Assembly (NCBI GenBank): GCA_026545765.1
Contig: CM048843.1
Location: 7,897,501-7,961,500 of the forward strand
DNA: 64,000 bases
Direction of reading: 5' to 3'
From: Plantago major
Taxonomy: Eukaryota; Streptophyta; Magnoliopsida; Lamiales; Plantaginaceae
Shown: positions 1-9,058 of the stretch, piece after piece
How positions within the stretch are numbered: position 1 is the first letter of the stretch
Layout of the letters: every line of letters begins with the position of its first letter
Made by a program: the position numbers and the translations under genes
Notes under the pieces: model-generated
Told to the model about the DNA's origin: nothing
The model's database searches: none
The model's input: only the letters and a program-made list of their open reading frames with translations

Positions 1-1375
1 GCAGATATCTTGAAGACACGAATAGTTTTAAACAAACTGTGTCACAAGAGATATCTGAGAAATAAAAGGTCTATCTGAAAACAAGGAAAGTGTCCACAGA
101 TATCTATTCTCAGATACCTTGAGCATTAACCACATTTCTGAAAAAGAAATATATATATATTGCAAACACAGTTGTTTCAATAAAAGTGGTATCTGAAGAT
201 TGAAGATAAGGACGTGCAAAGAATAAGATAACACTACTCTCTGATACAAAGCATAGTTCTGTTGGCACTACAGGACAAAAAGTATAGTAAAATGCATTTA
301 ATGCACGGACAGAGATGTCTGAATAAAAGCAACGACTTACGAAGAAGAAGACAAAACACCTAAGATTATACACAGATATCAATAGTTTGAATTTGAGCCT
401 AATGGATACTATTCAAACGGTACTCAAATTCATCTATGAATATCAACACTTAGACTGCTTGAAGAGACACACTACACACCTTGAACTGCATAAAAACGCT
501 GAACATCTTACTCTCTCAAAGCAACTTACTTATCCTCAAAGCTTTCTGTTGCGACCAAAGCTTTTGATCTTGAGTAACACTGAAGTTCTAAGTGTCCTGA
601 TCCTAAACAAGCACAGCTATCTGTGAAAGAGTTGAAACGAAAGATCAAGTATCTGAGATTCATTCTCTTGAACATTTATCTAAGACTTGGGTCAGTAAAA
701 AGAACAAGATACCATACATTGAAAATTGTATTAAGTATACTTGATTCACAGAGCTATCTGAATAACTGAATAAGTTATTAAAGAAGCTCATCTGACAACT
801 CAAACCAAAACCAACACCATAACTGGCGTGGAGTACAGGAAGTACTTAGTTTGAAAAATCAGGGAATAACTCCAAGGTTACGGTATAGGAAGTACTTGAT
901 TTGGGAAACTAAGGAATAACTCAAGGTTATTGAGTATAGGAAGTACTTAGCTTGGGAAGCTAGGAATAACTCAAAAAGGTTTACGAGTCTGAAGTACTTG
1001 GTGAAAGCCAGGGAACAACTCAGGGGGAACATTTGGTTGGGAACCATTTGTTTAAAGGAATCTTAGAATAGGATTTTTGTAAGGAGAACTCAATTATCTA
1101 TTCTAGTGAATTCTAGGTCTCTGGAAGACCGAAGTGGATTAGTTGGAGGATTACGCCACCTCCAGATACCACTATACTTGCTGTGTTATTTACCTTTCTG
1201 TATTTACATTTTAGCAACACACACACACTTTAAGCTTTACACTTATCTATATTAAGTCTTCCGCTCGATTCTAAGTATCGGATATCTATTGATATCGAGA
1301 AATAGTTTTATCGACAAAAGTTTTAAAGACTATTCACCCCCTCTAGTCTTTTACTTTGCGTTATCTGGACCAACA
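1..1375 (+). repeat. 5' LTR of copia A (3' part)
   Basis: Matches the split 3' LTR (14039-15303 plus 36808-37258) and the LTRs of B and C. It ends in CTGGACCAACA directly before the primer binding site. The stretch from about 1250 to 1375 differs from the 3' copy mainly by CAG/CTG reduced to CG, unlike the rest of the LTR. Confidence 0.93.
434..442 (+). promoter_or_regulatory. Degenerate LTR TATA box of copia A
   Basis: CTATGAATA stands where the other LTRs of the family read CTATAAATA (14785, 43263, and minus strand at 16269 and 36022). The A-to-G change falls in the core of the presumed Pol II TATA box of the 5' LTR. Confidence 0.6.
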
Positions 1376-1394
1376 AGTGGTATCGAGCGGGGAG
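1376..1394 (+). other. Primer binding site of copia A
   Basis: AGTGGTATCGAGCGG follows the LTR directly. It matches the plant copia site TGGTATCAGAGC (initiator Met-tRNA primer, known for the family) except that CAGA reads CGA. Copia C has the intact form at 44197. Confidence 0.85.
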
Positions 1395-1490
1395 GTTCAC
1401 AAGCCTTACACTTGAACCTAGATCCCAGATAGGTGAAGGAACTTTGTCCATTTTCGAGGACTATTTAATTTGTGTGTTAAGTGTGCAGGT

Positions 1491-2790
1491 ATGTCTCTGA
1501 GTGATGCACCCATTCTCAAACCAGAGAATTACGAGAAATGGAAAAATAACATGATGCTCCACCTTGAAGCCATAAGTAACGAAATGATCGAAGTGATAAA
1601 GAATGGCCCAATAGTCATTCAACAACTCAAACAAGTCATGGAGGTTTCTAATGGTAGAGACAGAGATCAAAGCGAAGGATCTTCACAAACCGATGCGTCA
1701 ACAAGTGGGAGATCTACTAGTCAAGTCATTTACGAACCAAAGCCCAGAGAACTCTGGACATCGGAAGATGCCAAGAGAAATCGTCTGGATGGTCAAGCTC
1801 GTAATATCATCATCAGATCGACACCTGAGCACATACAGTGTAAACTGTGGGGTGCTAAAATGGCGAAAGTTGCCTGGCAACTGATTGAAGAAATCTGTGC
1901 CGAAACTGAGAAAACCAAAGAAAACAAGTTCGAAGTTCTCAAGTTGAAATTTCAAAATTTCAAACAAGGACCCACTGAAACTATTGGGTGACTAAAAGTT
2001 CTGTTGATTTACCACTCTCATGAGTGACATGGCAGCTCTTGGGGAAAGCAACAGATACTCCCAGTCAGAAAAGATTAAGACTATTGTCAGAAGTCTTAAC
2101 CACAACTGGGAGCATACCAAATTCTTTTATTTTAACCAAGGAATGCCAAATATCACTCCAGTGGAACTTTTCTCTCATCTTACTCTTTGTTGATTGAGAC
2201 AACTCAAAGAGAACAAACAAGCGAAAAGTTGCAAAGCGTTACTCTAGTCACTCAAGGAACTTACGAAAGAAGAAAAGCAAGAAAGCGAGGATGCTCTTGC
2301 AAAGCAAATGAGCAAATATCAGTCGAGAAATTGAAAGAAGGAAAGCCAAAGAGAAGCTGAAAAAGCATCTAGGCTCAAACTATCACCAGTACAAAAATTT
2401 GCAAAGCTTTGAACAAGCCATTTCGAGAAAGCATCATGTCTTGAGGCGAAATTGGAAACGATATCTGTTTCTATTGTCAAAAACCTGGCCACTTCAAGAA
2501 GGATTGTCCTGCCCTCAACAAACTAAGGACTGGTGACAAGAAAGATAGGAGAATCTTCAGAAGAAGCCAGAAAGCTTTGTTAACTGAAGAAAGAAAGTAA
2601 ATCCAAATTCAACTGGATGCTCTAGACGTTGAGACAGATTCTGAAGATGACAATTCAGATGACTCAACCTTACCATCACCAGAATTATGTGGAGTTACTC
2701 ATGATATAATCGACTCGACCTCAAGAAGAATGAAATGTGTGGAGTTCTTTGAAATTGTGGTCGGACATCTCCAACATATAAATCTGTCTT
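1491..2790 (+). pseudogene. gag: Copia A gag (capsid and zinc knuckle), frameshifted
   Basis: Starts at ATG 1491 (MSLSDAPILKPENYEKW), the same start as in C (44312). The frame is open to about 1990, covering the UBN2-type capsid region with motifs such as AKVAWQLIEEIC, then breaks repeatedly to 2790. A CCHC zinc knuckle, CFYCQKPGHFKKDC, is readable at about 2463-2510, so gag RNA binding was once encoded. The broken stretch 1980-2790 is dense in CAG/CTG-to-CG differences from copies B (33880-34600) and C (44755-45800), so some frameshifts may be sequence errors. Gag would form the virus-like particle in the cytoplasm. The frame leads into the coiled-coil spacer without a clear gag stop, as in a single gag-pol polyprotein. 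Confidence 0.85.
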
Positions 2791-3957
2791 ATGGCTGATG
2801 AGGTAACACATACTTCTTATTATACTTATGAAAGTGATGAAGAGGAAATAAAAAATCTAGAAAATCTCAGGAAAGAACTTGACATCTATGAAAGAGAATT
2901 TCTAATGATCCGAGCTAGAGTCGAAAACCTTGAAGAAGAAAAGAATTCTCTTGCAAAGGAAAATTCTCAATTAGTTAAAGTATCTGAGAGAAAGGATGCT
3001 GAAAATGCATCTCTCAAAGCTCAGATATCTGAGACTGAAAAGTCACATAAAGAAGCAATGGCTGAATTACGAAAGAAATATGAAGATCTTCTTTCTGAGA
3101 ACAAGGAACTCAAGAAGAAAGAATTATCTTTTCAATCTTATGCCAAAGCTAGTGACACTCTTACTGAAGTACAATCTTACTTAAGAGATCCTTCAGAAAA
3201 GAAAGGACTTGGGCTGAATACACAGACAGATTGTTCTATCACTCTGAATAAGAGTAAGGAGAGAAGAACATTTGTAAGTACTCAGCAAGACGGTTCCCAT
3301 GCAATCTATAGTATCGGTGAGAAGACAAAGATTGTTGACAAAGGAAAGGCAGTTGCGACTAAACCTTTGTGGGAAAAACAAGTCAAAAACAAAACTGTTG
3401 GGCACGTCTCTGAAAAGAAACACAACACTGAAAAGTGTAAACACCCACAATGCTATGTCTCTCAAAGAGGTAGAATTGCAGAAGCTGGCAAATTCTCCCA
3501 TGTCACTTTTTCTGGAAAGAAATTGGACCAACCAGAGACTAGCAAAGCTGCTGAGAAAAGATCTCAGATAGCTTCAAGTGCTCGAAACGGTATTGGCTAC
3601 AAAGGCATCGAAAAACAACTTGCTCATGAGTACAAGCAGGAGCAAGAACGATGGCTGAAAGCTAGAATTGCTCAAAGCAATTATCAGAAGTGGAAGTTAA
3701 ATCAAGCCACTGAAAATCTGAATGCCAGGGCTAGAAGAAATCTGGCAAGGAAAGCTAAGTTTGCTGAAAAGCAAACTCAGAAACCTGACAGGTATCTGAA
3801 AGCATCATATGGAGCACCTAGGAACACACCAAGGAAGAAAATAATTCTTACTAATGATAACATTCATTCAAATAGAATTCCTCCTTATGTTCTGTCGGAC
3901 AAAGAATATTTCAAAGAAATTCATTCAAAAATGGATTCCTCTTGGAAGATCTTTTAA
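2791..3957 (+). CDS. Copia A coiled-coil spacer between gag and protease (open frame)
   Basis: An uninterrupted 388-codon frame. Residues ~15-130 are acidic, with heptad-like Leu/Glu/Lys repeats (ENLRKELDIYEREFLMIRA, ENLEEEKNSLAKENSQLVKV) that predict a long coiled coil. The later part is basic, with a possible second Cys/His motif (KCKHPQC). It is conserved in B (32465-33875) and C (45640-46620), so it belongs to the family's polyprotein between the gag knuckle and the protease. Its role is unknown; coiled coils in Gag extensions may help particle assembly (inference). The ATG at 2791 is probably internal to the original polyprotein, because homologous sequence continues upstream. Repeated TATCTGA motifs lie in the coding sequence. 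Confidence 0.75.
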   Translation: MADEVTHTSYYTYESDEEEIKNLENLRKELDIYEREFLMIRARVENLEEEKNSLAKENSQLVKVSERKDAENASLKAQISETEKSHKEAMAELRKKYEDLLSENKELKKKELSFQSYAKASDTLTEVQSYLRDPSEKKGLGLNTQTDCSITLNKSKERRTFVSTQQDGSHAIYSIGEKTKIVDKGKAVATKPLWEKQVKNKTVGHVSEKKHNTEKCKHPQCYVSQRGRIAEAGKFSHVTFSGKKLDQPETSKAAEKRSQIASSARNGIGYKGIEKQLAHEYKQEQERWLKARIAQSNYQKWKLNQATENLNARARRNLARKAKFAEKQTQKPDRYLKASYGAPRNTPRKKIILTNDNIHSNRIPPYVLSDKEYFKEIHSKMDSSWKIF

Positions 3958-4204
3958 TTAGCGGTTCCATCAAAGATATGAGAACCTAATCTCACTGTTT
4001 CTGTTGCGAGAATGCTTCTGGACTAAAGCACAATGGCTATTTGATAGTGGATGCGGAAAGCACATGACGGAGACAAAGCAAATCTGGAATTACAAAGCTT
4101 GCAACAGGACCGGATATCAGTTCTTTGGAGGAGAATTAAATCCCTCTCGGGATTTGGCACGTCAAATTGGGGACTTTAACAATCAACGGCGTATTACATG
4201 TTAA
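3958..4204 (+). pseudogene. pol: Copia A aspartic protease region, broken
   Basis: WLFDSGCGKHMTE at about 4030-4070 is the copia protease motif (D-S-G in place of the usual D-T-G, common in plant copia) followed by the conserved HMT. The upstream frame stops at 3955-3957, and the downstream part, which in C continues through GGDEYPTIGFGNL, is frameshifted here. The protease would cleave Gag-Pol in the particle. Confidence 0.75.
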
Positions 4205-5440
4205 GGATTTGAAATATAATCTATTTAGCATGACCAGGTTTGCGACAAGGGTTTTACTATAAAATTCAAAGCTAAATCGCAAACTAATTGACAATGAATC
4301 AAATCGAGGTCTTAGTTGGTCGTGGAAAAGGCGGTCTTTATGTTGCGATTGGGCATCTGCCATGGCGAAGAATGTCTCATGGTGAGTCAATCTGGTCACC
4401 AGAAGAGCCTTGGTTATGGCACAAAAGAATGAGTCACTTGAACTTCAAAACTACGAGCAGACTTGCCAAGAAAGAGTTAGTGGTTGGCCTTCCCGAACAT
4501 CTTTCAAAAGGATGGTATCTGTTCACTTTGTCGGATGGAAACAATCTAAGATCTCTTTCAAGTCAAAATCGGACACTCTAGTGTTAGACCAACGCAACTA
4601 TTACACATGGATCTTTTGAATCATCGTAACTAGTTATGTAGGAAAGAAGTATGGTGCAGTTGTTGTAGATGACTTCTCAAGATTCACTTGGGTTGTCTTT
4701 CGAAACAAATCCGATGCCGGTGGAGATACCAAACTTCTTTGAAAAAGCTTGAATTCATGAAAAATGACAAGGTATCTGCAATCGAGCAGACCATGGTCTT
4801 GAGTTTGTCAACCGATTACATAAAGGAGTTTGTACTGCAAGGTATACAACACCAACTTTCCTCTGTAAGAACACCTCAACAAAATGGTGTTGCGAGAAAG
4901 GAAGCAGAACCCTTAAAGAAGTGCAAGGACAATGCTAATGACCTTTGAAATAAGTGAAATTTATTGGGTTGAAGGCGTAAACACACTTGCTACACTCAGA
5001 ACAGATGCTTGATAAACAAACACCATGACAAGACCCCCTATGAAATCTTGGTTGGTAGACCCCCTAATATCAAACATCTGAGAGTATTTGGTTGTAAATG
5101 TTTTGTTCTAAACAATGGGAAAGATTATAAAGAACATTTCAACCAAAGGCAGATGAAGGTGTATTTCTTGGTTATTCCACAAATAGCAAAGCCTACAGAG
5201 TTTACAACAAAAGAACAAAGAAAATTGAAGAATCAATTCATGTTGTGTTCTATGAAGGAAATAAGAAAACACCTCCTAATGATGAACTCTCAATAAGGTT
5301 CAAAGAACTATTCTTGAGGATTCTAAAGAAGAATCCTCGATGAGGAAACATCATTATGGAAAGTGAGGATGACTCGGCGTGAAAAGCTTGAAATGCCTAG
5401 TAACAACAAGATGACTCACGAGACATGATGAGGAATTTCC
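4205..5440 (+). pseudogene. pol: Copia A integrase, multiply frameshifted
   Basis: Readable pieces in shifting frames match the intact integrase of C (46665-47645): LWHKRMSHLNFK near 4420 (start of the HHCC zinc domain), LLHMDLFES-like sequence near 4600 (first catalytic Asp), a damaged TDHGTEF near 4790, and TPQQNGVARKE near 4870 where C has NGVAERK around the catalytic Glu. The sequence through 5040-5270 (HHDKTPYEILVGRPPNIKHL) is the end of the integrase core. The catalytic Glu context is altered. The whole stretch is rich in the CAG/CTG-to-CG signature, so its damage may be overstated. Confidence 0.8.
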
Positions 5441-6891
5441 TATGAGTTTTCGAGAAATGGAGCAGTTCTTGAGAACCTTCATAATGAAGAGGTATCTGAA
5501 AATGAGACTGCTGAAATGCAAGTTTCAGATATCTCTAACACTGAAAAAGTGTCAGATATCCATGACATTTCCCATATGTCAGATATCTCAGATACTGAAA
5601 AAGTATCAAATCATAATCTTAGTGATTCACATTCAAATCACTTGGATATTGATCCTACTAGCACTAAATCTATGATGAGATGGATCAAAGATCATCCTGC
5701 AAAGGATGTAATTGGACCAATTAATCAAGGTGTTAGGACTAGGAGAGCAATAGCTGAAAATGCTAATTCTCTCTTTGGATGTTTCATCTCGAATATTGAT
5801 CCTAAAAATATAGAAGAAGCATTAGGAGACCAAGACTGGATCTCTGCAATGCAAGAAGAGTTGGATCAATTTGAGAGAAACAAAGTCTGGAAACTAGTTC
5901 CATTTATAGAAGGAATATCTGTGATTGGAACTAAATGGGTTTTCAGAAACAAGATGAATGAATCTGGTGAAATAACCAGAAACAAAGCAAGATTGGTTGC
6001 CAAGGGATTTACCCAGACTGAAGGCTTAGATTTTGACGAGTCATATGCACCAGTTGCCAGATTGGATGCAATAAGACTCTTTCTAGCCTTTGCAGCTCAT
6101 AAAGATTTCAATGTTTATCAGATGGATGTCAAAAGTGCATTCTTAAACGGTGAACTTGCAGAATAAGTCTATGTTGAGCAACCACCTGGCTTTGAAGTTT
6201 CTCAGAAAGTAGAATGGTCTATAATCTACAGAAAGCTCTGTATGGACTGAAACAAGCTCCAAGAGCATGGTATGACACTTTGGCCAAGTACCTTCTGGAA
6301 AGTGGTTTCAAGAAAGGTGAAGTTGATAAAACTTTATTTACCTTAAATCATGACGGGAAACTACTCTTAGTTCAAGTATATGTTGATGACATCATATTTG
6401 GATCTAAGGACAAGCAACTTTGTAATGACTTTGCAAATCTCATGAAAAGCAAGTTTGAGATGAGCATGATGGGAGAAATGAATTATTATCTAGGATTGCA
6501 AGTCAAGCAACTCAATGATGGAATATTCATTAGTCAAACAAAGTATGCAAAAGATATGCTCACAAAATTCAATCTTAAGCCTTCTGAAAAGAATGCTAAG
6601 ATACCTATGAGCATTGGAACCAAAATGACCTATACTGAATCAGATAAGACTGTTGAAGAACATAAGTATAGGAAATTGATAGGTTCACTACTTTACCTCA
6701 CTGCAAGTAGACCTGATATTCAATACGCAGTTGGAGTATGTGCTAGATTTCAGACAAATCCAATGCAAACACACTACAACATTGCTATGAAAATATTAAG
6801 GTATGTAAAGGGTACAGTAGATGTAGGATTGTGGTATCCTAAAGAAAGCGGATTGAGTTTAATTTGGGTACTCGGGGCCGATTATCTTTGA
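5441..6891 (+). pseudogene. pol: Copia A reverse transcriptase with one stop and one frameshift
   Basis: The linker with repeated [10 protein letters not shown] units (5516-5640) leads into a copia RT (RVT_2 type): [42 protein letters not shown] and [12 protein letters not shown] to 6163. The frame then meets TAA (6164-6166) where B and C have Glu in the motif [13 protein letters not shown], and shifts near 6200. The second part (6214-6891) has [12 protein letters not shown], the catalytic YVDD (6379-6390), [17 protein letters not shown] and RYVKGTVD. The domain order and catalytic Asp pair are intact, so only two lesions separate this copy from an open RT. It would copy the element RNA into cDNA. 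Confidence 0.9.
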
Positions 6892-7323
6892 TCACGCTTG
6901 ATAGGAAAAGCACCTCGGAACTTGTCGGTTTACGGGTACTAGACTTATCTCATGGTTTAGCAAGAAGCAAAACTCAATTGCAACTTCTACCACAAGGCTG
7001 AATATATATTGCTTGGTTGTTGTGCAACACAAATTACGTGGATACAACTTAAAGACTATGGACTCGATGAGAAGAAAACACCCATTTTCTGTGACAACAC
7101 AAGTGCTATTGCGATTACACAGAATCCTAAATTTCATGCCAGAACAAAGCACATTGATGTTAGACATCACTTCATCAGAGACCATGTTGAAAAGGGCAAT
7201 ATAGAGATACTCAAGATTGGCACTGAAGACCAACTTGCAGATATCTTCACTAAGCCACTACAAGAAAGTAGATTCTTAGCCTTAAGACATAGTCTTGGAC
7301 TAATGGAACTACCAATGAACTGA
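6892..7323 (+). pseudogene. pol: Copia A RNase H, 5' part broken
   Basis: From 7009 an open frame reads LGCCATQITWIQLKDYGL, FCDNTSAIAITQNP, HARTKHIDVRHHFIRD and QLADIFTKPL, the classic C-terminal copia RNase H motifs (DN of the active site, TKHIDIRYHF, ADIFTK). It ends at TGA 7321-7323, the end of pol. The first part, with the first catalytic Asp, lies in a patch (6840-7010) where frames do not align and CAG/CTG reads CG. Confidence 0.85.
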
Positions 7324-7332
7324 AAGAGTTCA

Positions 7333-7468
7333 GGTATCTGGAACGGGCATCCAGAGAAGAGGTATCTGGAGCGGGCATCCGGAAGAGGTATCTGGAGCGG
7401 GCATCCAGAGAAGAGGTATCTGGAACGGTATCCAAAGAAGAGAAAGAGAAATGGAGCGGGTATCCGAA
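7333..7468 (+). repeat. Short tandem repeat, 26-28 bp unit, about five copies
   Basis: Units start with GGTATCTGGA(A/G)CGGGCATCC at 7333, 7361, 7387 and 7415, with a degenerate unit to about 7468. The array begins ten bases after the pol stop. It is an amplification of the TATCTGG form of the motif that recurs throughout this family. Confidence 0.9.
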
Positions 7469-8149
7469 GTCAAAAGGCTAAAGCAAAAGATAGCTTAAGA
7501 TCTACGAGGCGGAACTCGGATATGAATCACTCTATAAATGGGGAACACAAAAGAGAATAGTATCAGTCAACTACTCTCTTGAAACTCGCATTATTTCTAT
7601 CTTGATGAAAAACTTGGAAAAATCCTAAGTATAAGATAGATTCAGATGTAAACAGTGTTCTTCGTCATACAAAAACATGATTCAGAAAGCTATGAGCCAA
7701 AATTCATTAAATGGGCACAATTACACTTGTTGATTGTGATCATTGCTGAAGAAGCAATGGTGACCCTTGATGAAATTAAGCGATTGATCTGTACGGTGGA
7801 AATTAATTCACGATAAATAGTGGGTGTTGAAATTAGGACATGGCCCACTAAGCATTTAATGCCGAACTAGCTTTTGCTCACGCACCTTGCAAATCACGAA
7901 TCGTACACAAAATCAATTTGTATGTATTTGTCTGTTGAGATTCAACTGCTATATATATAGGATTTTGGCATAGGAAATCACTTTTGCCTAATCCGAAAAC
8001 TCATCTTGCACAAAAATAGCAAATCCTTCTCTTGATTCTCTGCAAAACCTCTACAATCTCTGCAAATCAAGATTAAGTTTTTCTGCAAAGAATTACTGAA
8101 TCGAATCTCTTTCAAACACCAATTTCAAATCCCTACACTATATAAAGAG
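7469..8149 (+). promoter_or_regulatory. Leader of the copia A extra gene, with two TATA-like boxes
   Basis: No open frame is supported here. CTATAAATG occurs at 7532-7540 and CTATATATATAGG at 7949-7961, the second about 190 bp before ATG 8150 and followed by a pyrimidine- and A-rich leader. These look like core promoters for separate transcription of the extra gene (inference). The matching interval in B is deleted. Confidence 0.45.
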
Positions 8150-9058
8150 ATGGCCCCTAAAAGTTCAACCACACTGAAATCTCAATCCTCCACTGGTACC
8201 GCTGAAAAGCAAACACCAGAGTTGGTTATTGTGAACAACCGACTGGTAGGAGATTTTAATCCTGACCATTGGACTTCAAATCACAGAATGATTTGGGGTG
8301 GTGCCATGGTTGAGGAATACCTCACGGCTGGAATAGAGAACCAAGCCGACAGAAAGCTAATTCTTGACATGCTTGAAAAGGCACAAATCAAGGGCTTTCT
8401 ATCTGCTCGCCCTAGTGGAATTTCATCACTCGATGTGTTGGAATTCTACAACAACTCCAGGATTATTTCCTGTGTTTATGAAAACCTTGAAATAGTGTCT
8501 GTCAAAACCTCAGTCCAAGGAAGGAAAATCCTTCTGGACTTAACAACTTTCTGTAAGTTGTTTGAGTTTCAAAATCTTGGAAAGGATTTTGAAATAAACA
8601 CCAAGGATGATGAACTCCTTGAAGGTGTTAAAGAACTGTACAGTGACGTGTGTGATCTTGAAAAATCAGATACACCCACTGAGTTCAAGCTTGCTGATAT
8701 CCGAACCAGACATCTAATGGTTCACTGGGATGTACTGGCTTACATTCTTCACAGATGCTTTGATGGTCTACAAGGAGGTGCTGACCAGATAAGCCAAGAA
8801 CGATGGATCATGATGTTCTTGCTGAATCAACAAGACAAAAGGCTGGAAAACCCTTTTAACTGGGGAAATCGCCTTCATGAAGTTTGTGAAGAAAATTCAA
8901 GGCTTGAGCCTAAGATTGCCAAAGGACTAGTGAGCGAAGGCCGATGGGATATGGTGCGAAGATATGCTACTTCTTTGGAGAAGCTTGGCATTGAGCTCGG
9001 AGAGGCATTTGAAATAGCAGCGATAACCTACTCTACAAATATGAGTATACAAACTTGA
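8150..9058 (+). CDS. Copia A extra gene, N-terminal globular domain
   Basis: A 302-codon open frame starting MAPKSSTTLK, downstream of pol on the same strand. No enzyme motif is visible and no signal peptide or membrane segment is evident. The core (residues ~35-240) has motifs such as LDVLEFYNNSRI and VQGRKILLDLTTFCKLFEF, then a Trp/Leu-rich part (HWDVLAYILHRCFDG). This resembles the 'putative plant transposon protein' type of domain often found downstream of pol in plant retrotransposons; that likeness is from memory and weak. It sits where SIRE-type copia elements place an env-like frame, but nothing here looks like an envelope protein. The frame is lost near 9030: in B the matching sequence reads on through YEYTNFMKK into a strongly basic, nuclear-signal-like stretch, so the stop at 9056-9058 is probably a frameshift. 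Confidence 0.7.
   Translation: MAPKSSTTLKSQSSTGTAEKQTPELVIVNNRLVGDFNPDHWTSNHRMIWGGAMVEEYLTAGIENQADRKLILDMLEKAQIKGFLSARPSGISSLDVLEFYNNSRIISCVYENLEIVSVKTSVQGRKILLDLTTFCKLFEFQNLGKDFEINTKDDELLEGVKELYSDVCDLEKSDTPTEFKLADIRTRHLMVHWDVLAYILHRCFDGLQGGADQISQERWIMMFLLNQQDKRLENPFNWGNRLHEVCEENSRLEPKIAKGLVSEGRWDMVRRYATSLEKLGIELGEAFEIAAITYSTNMSIQT

Noticed and set aside
3193..3531. Minus-strand frames opposite the copia spacer (also at 32985-33257 and 46003-46350)
   Set aside because: They mirror the conserved sense coiled-coil frame and have no independent conservation beyond it.
7250..7435. Minus-strand frame with repeated DARSRYL units
   Set aside because: Antisense translation of the 26-28 bp tandem repeat.
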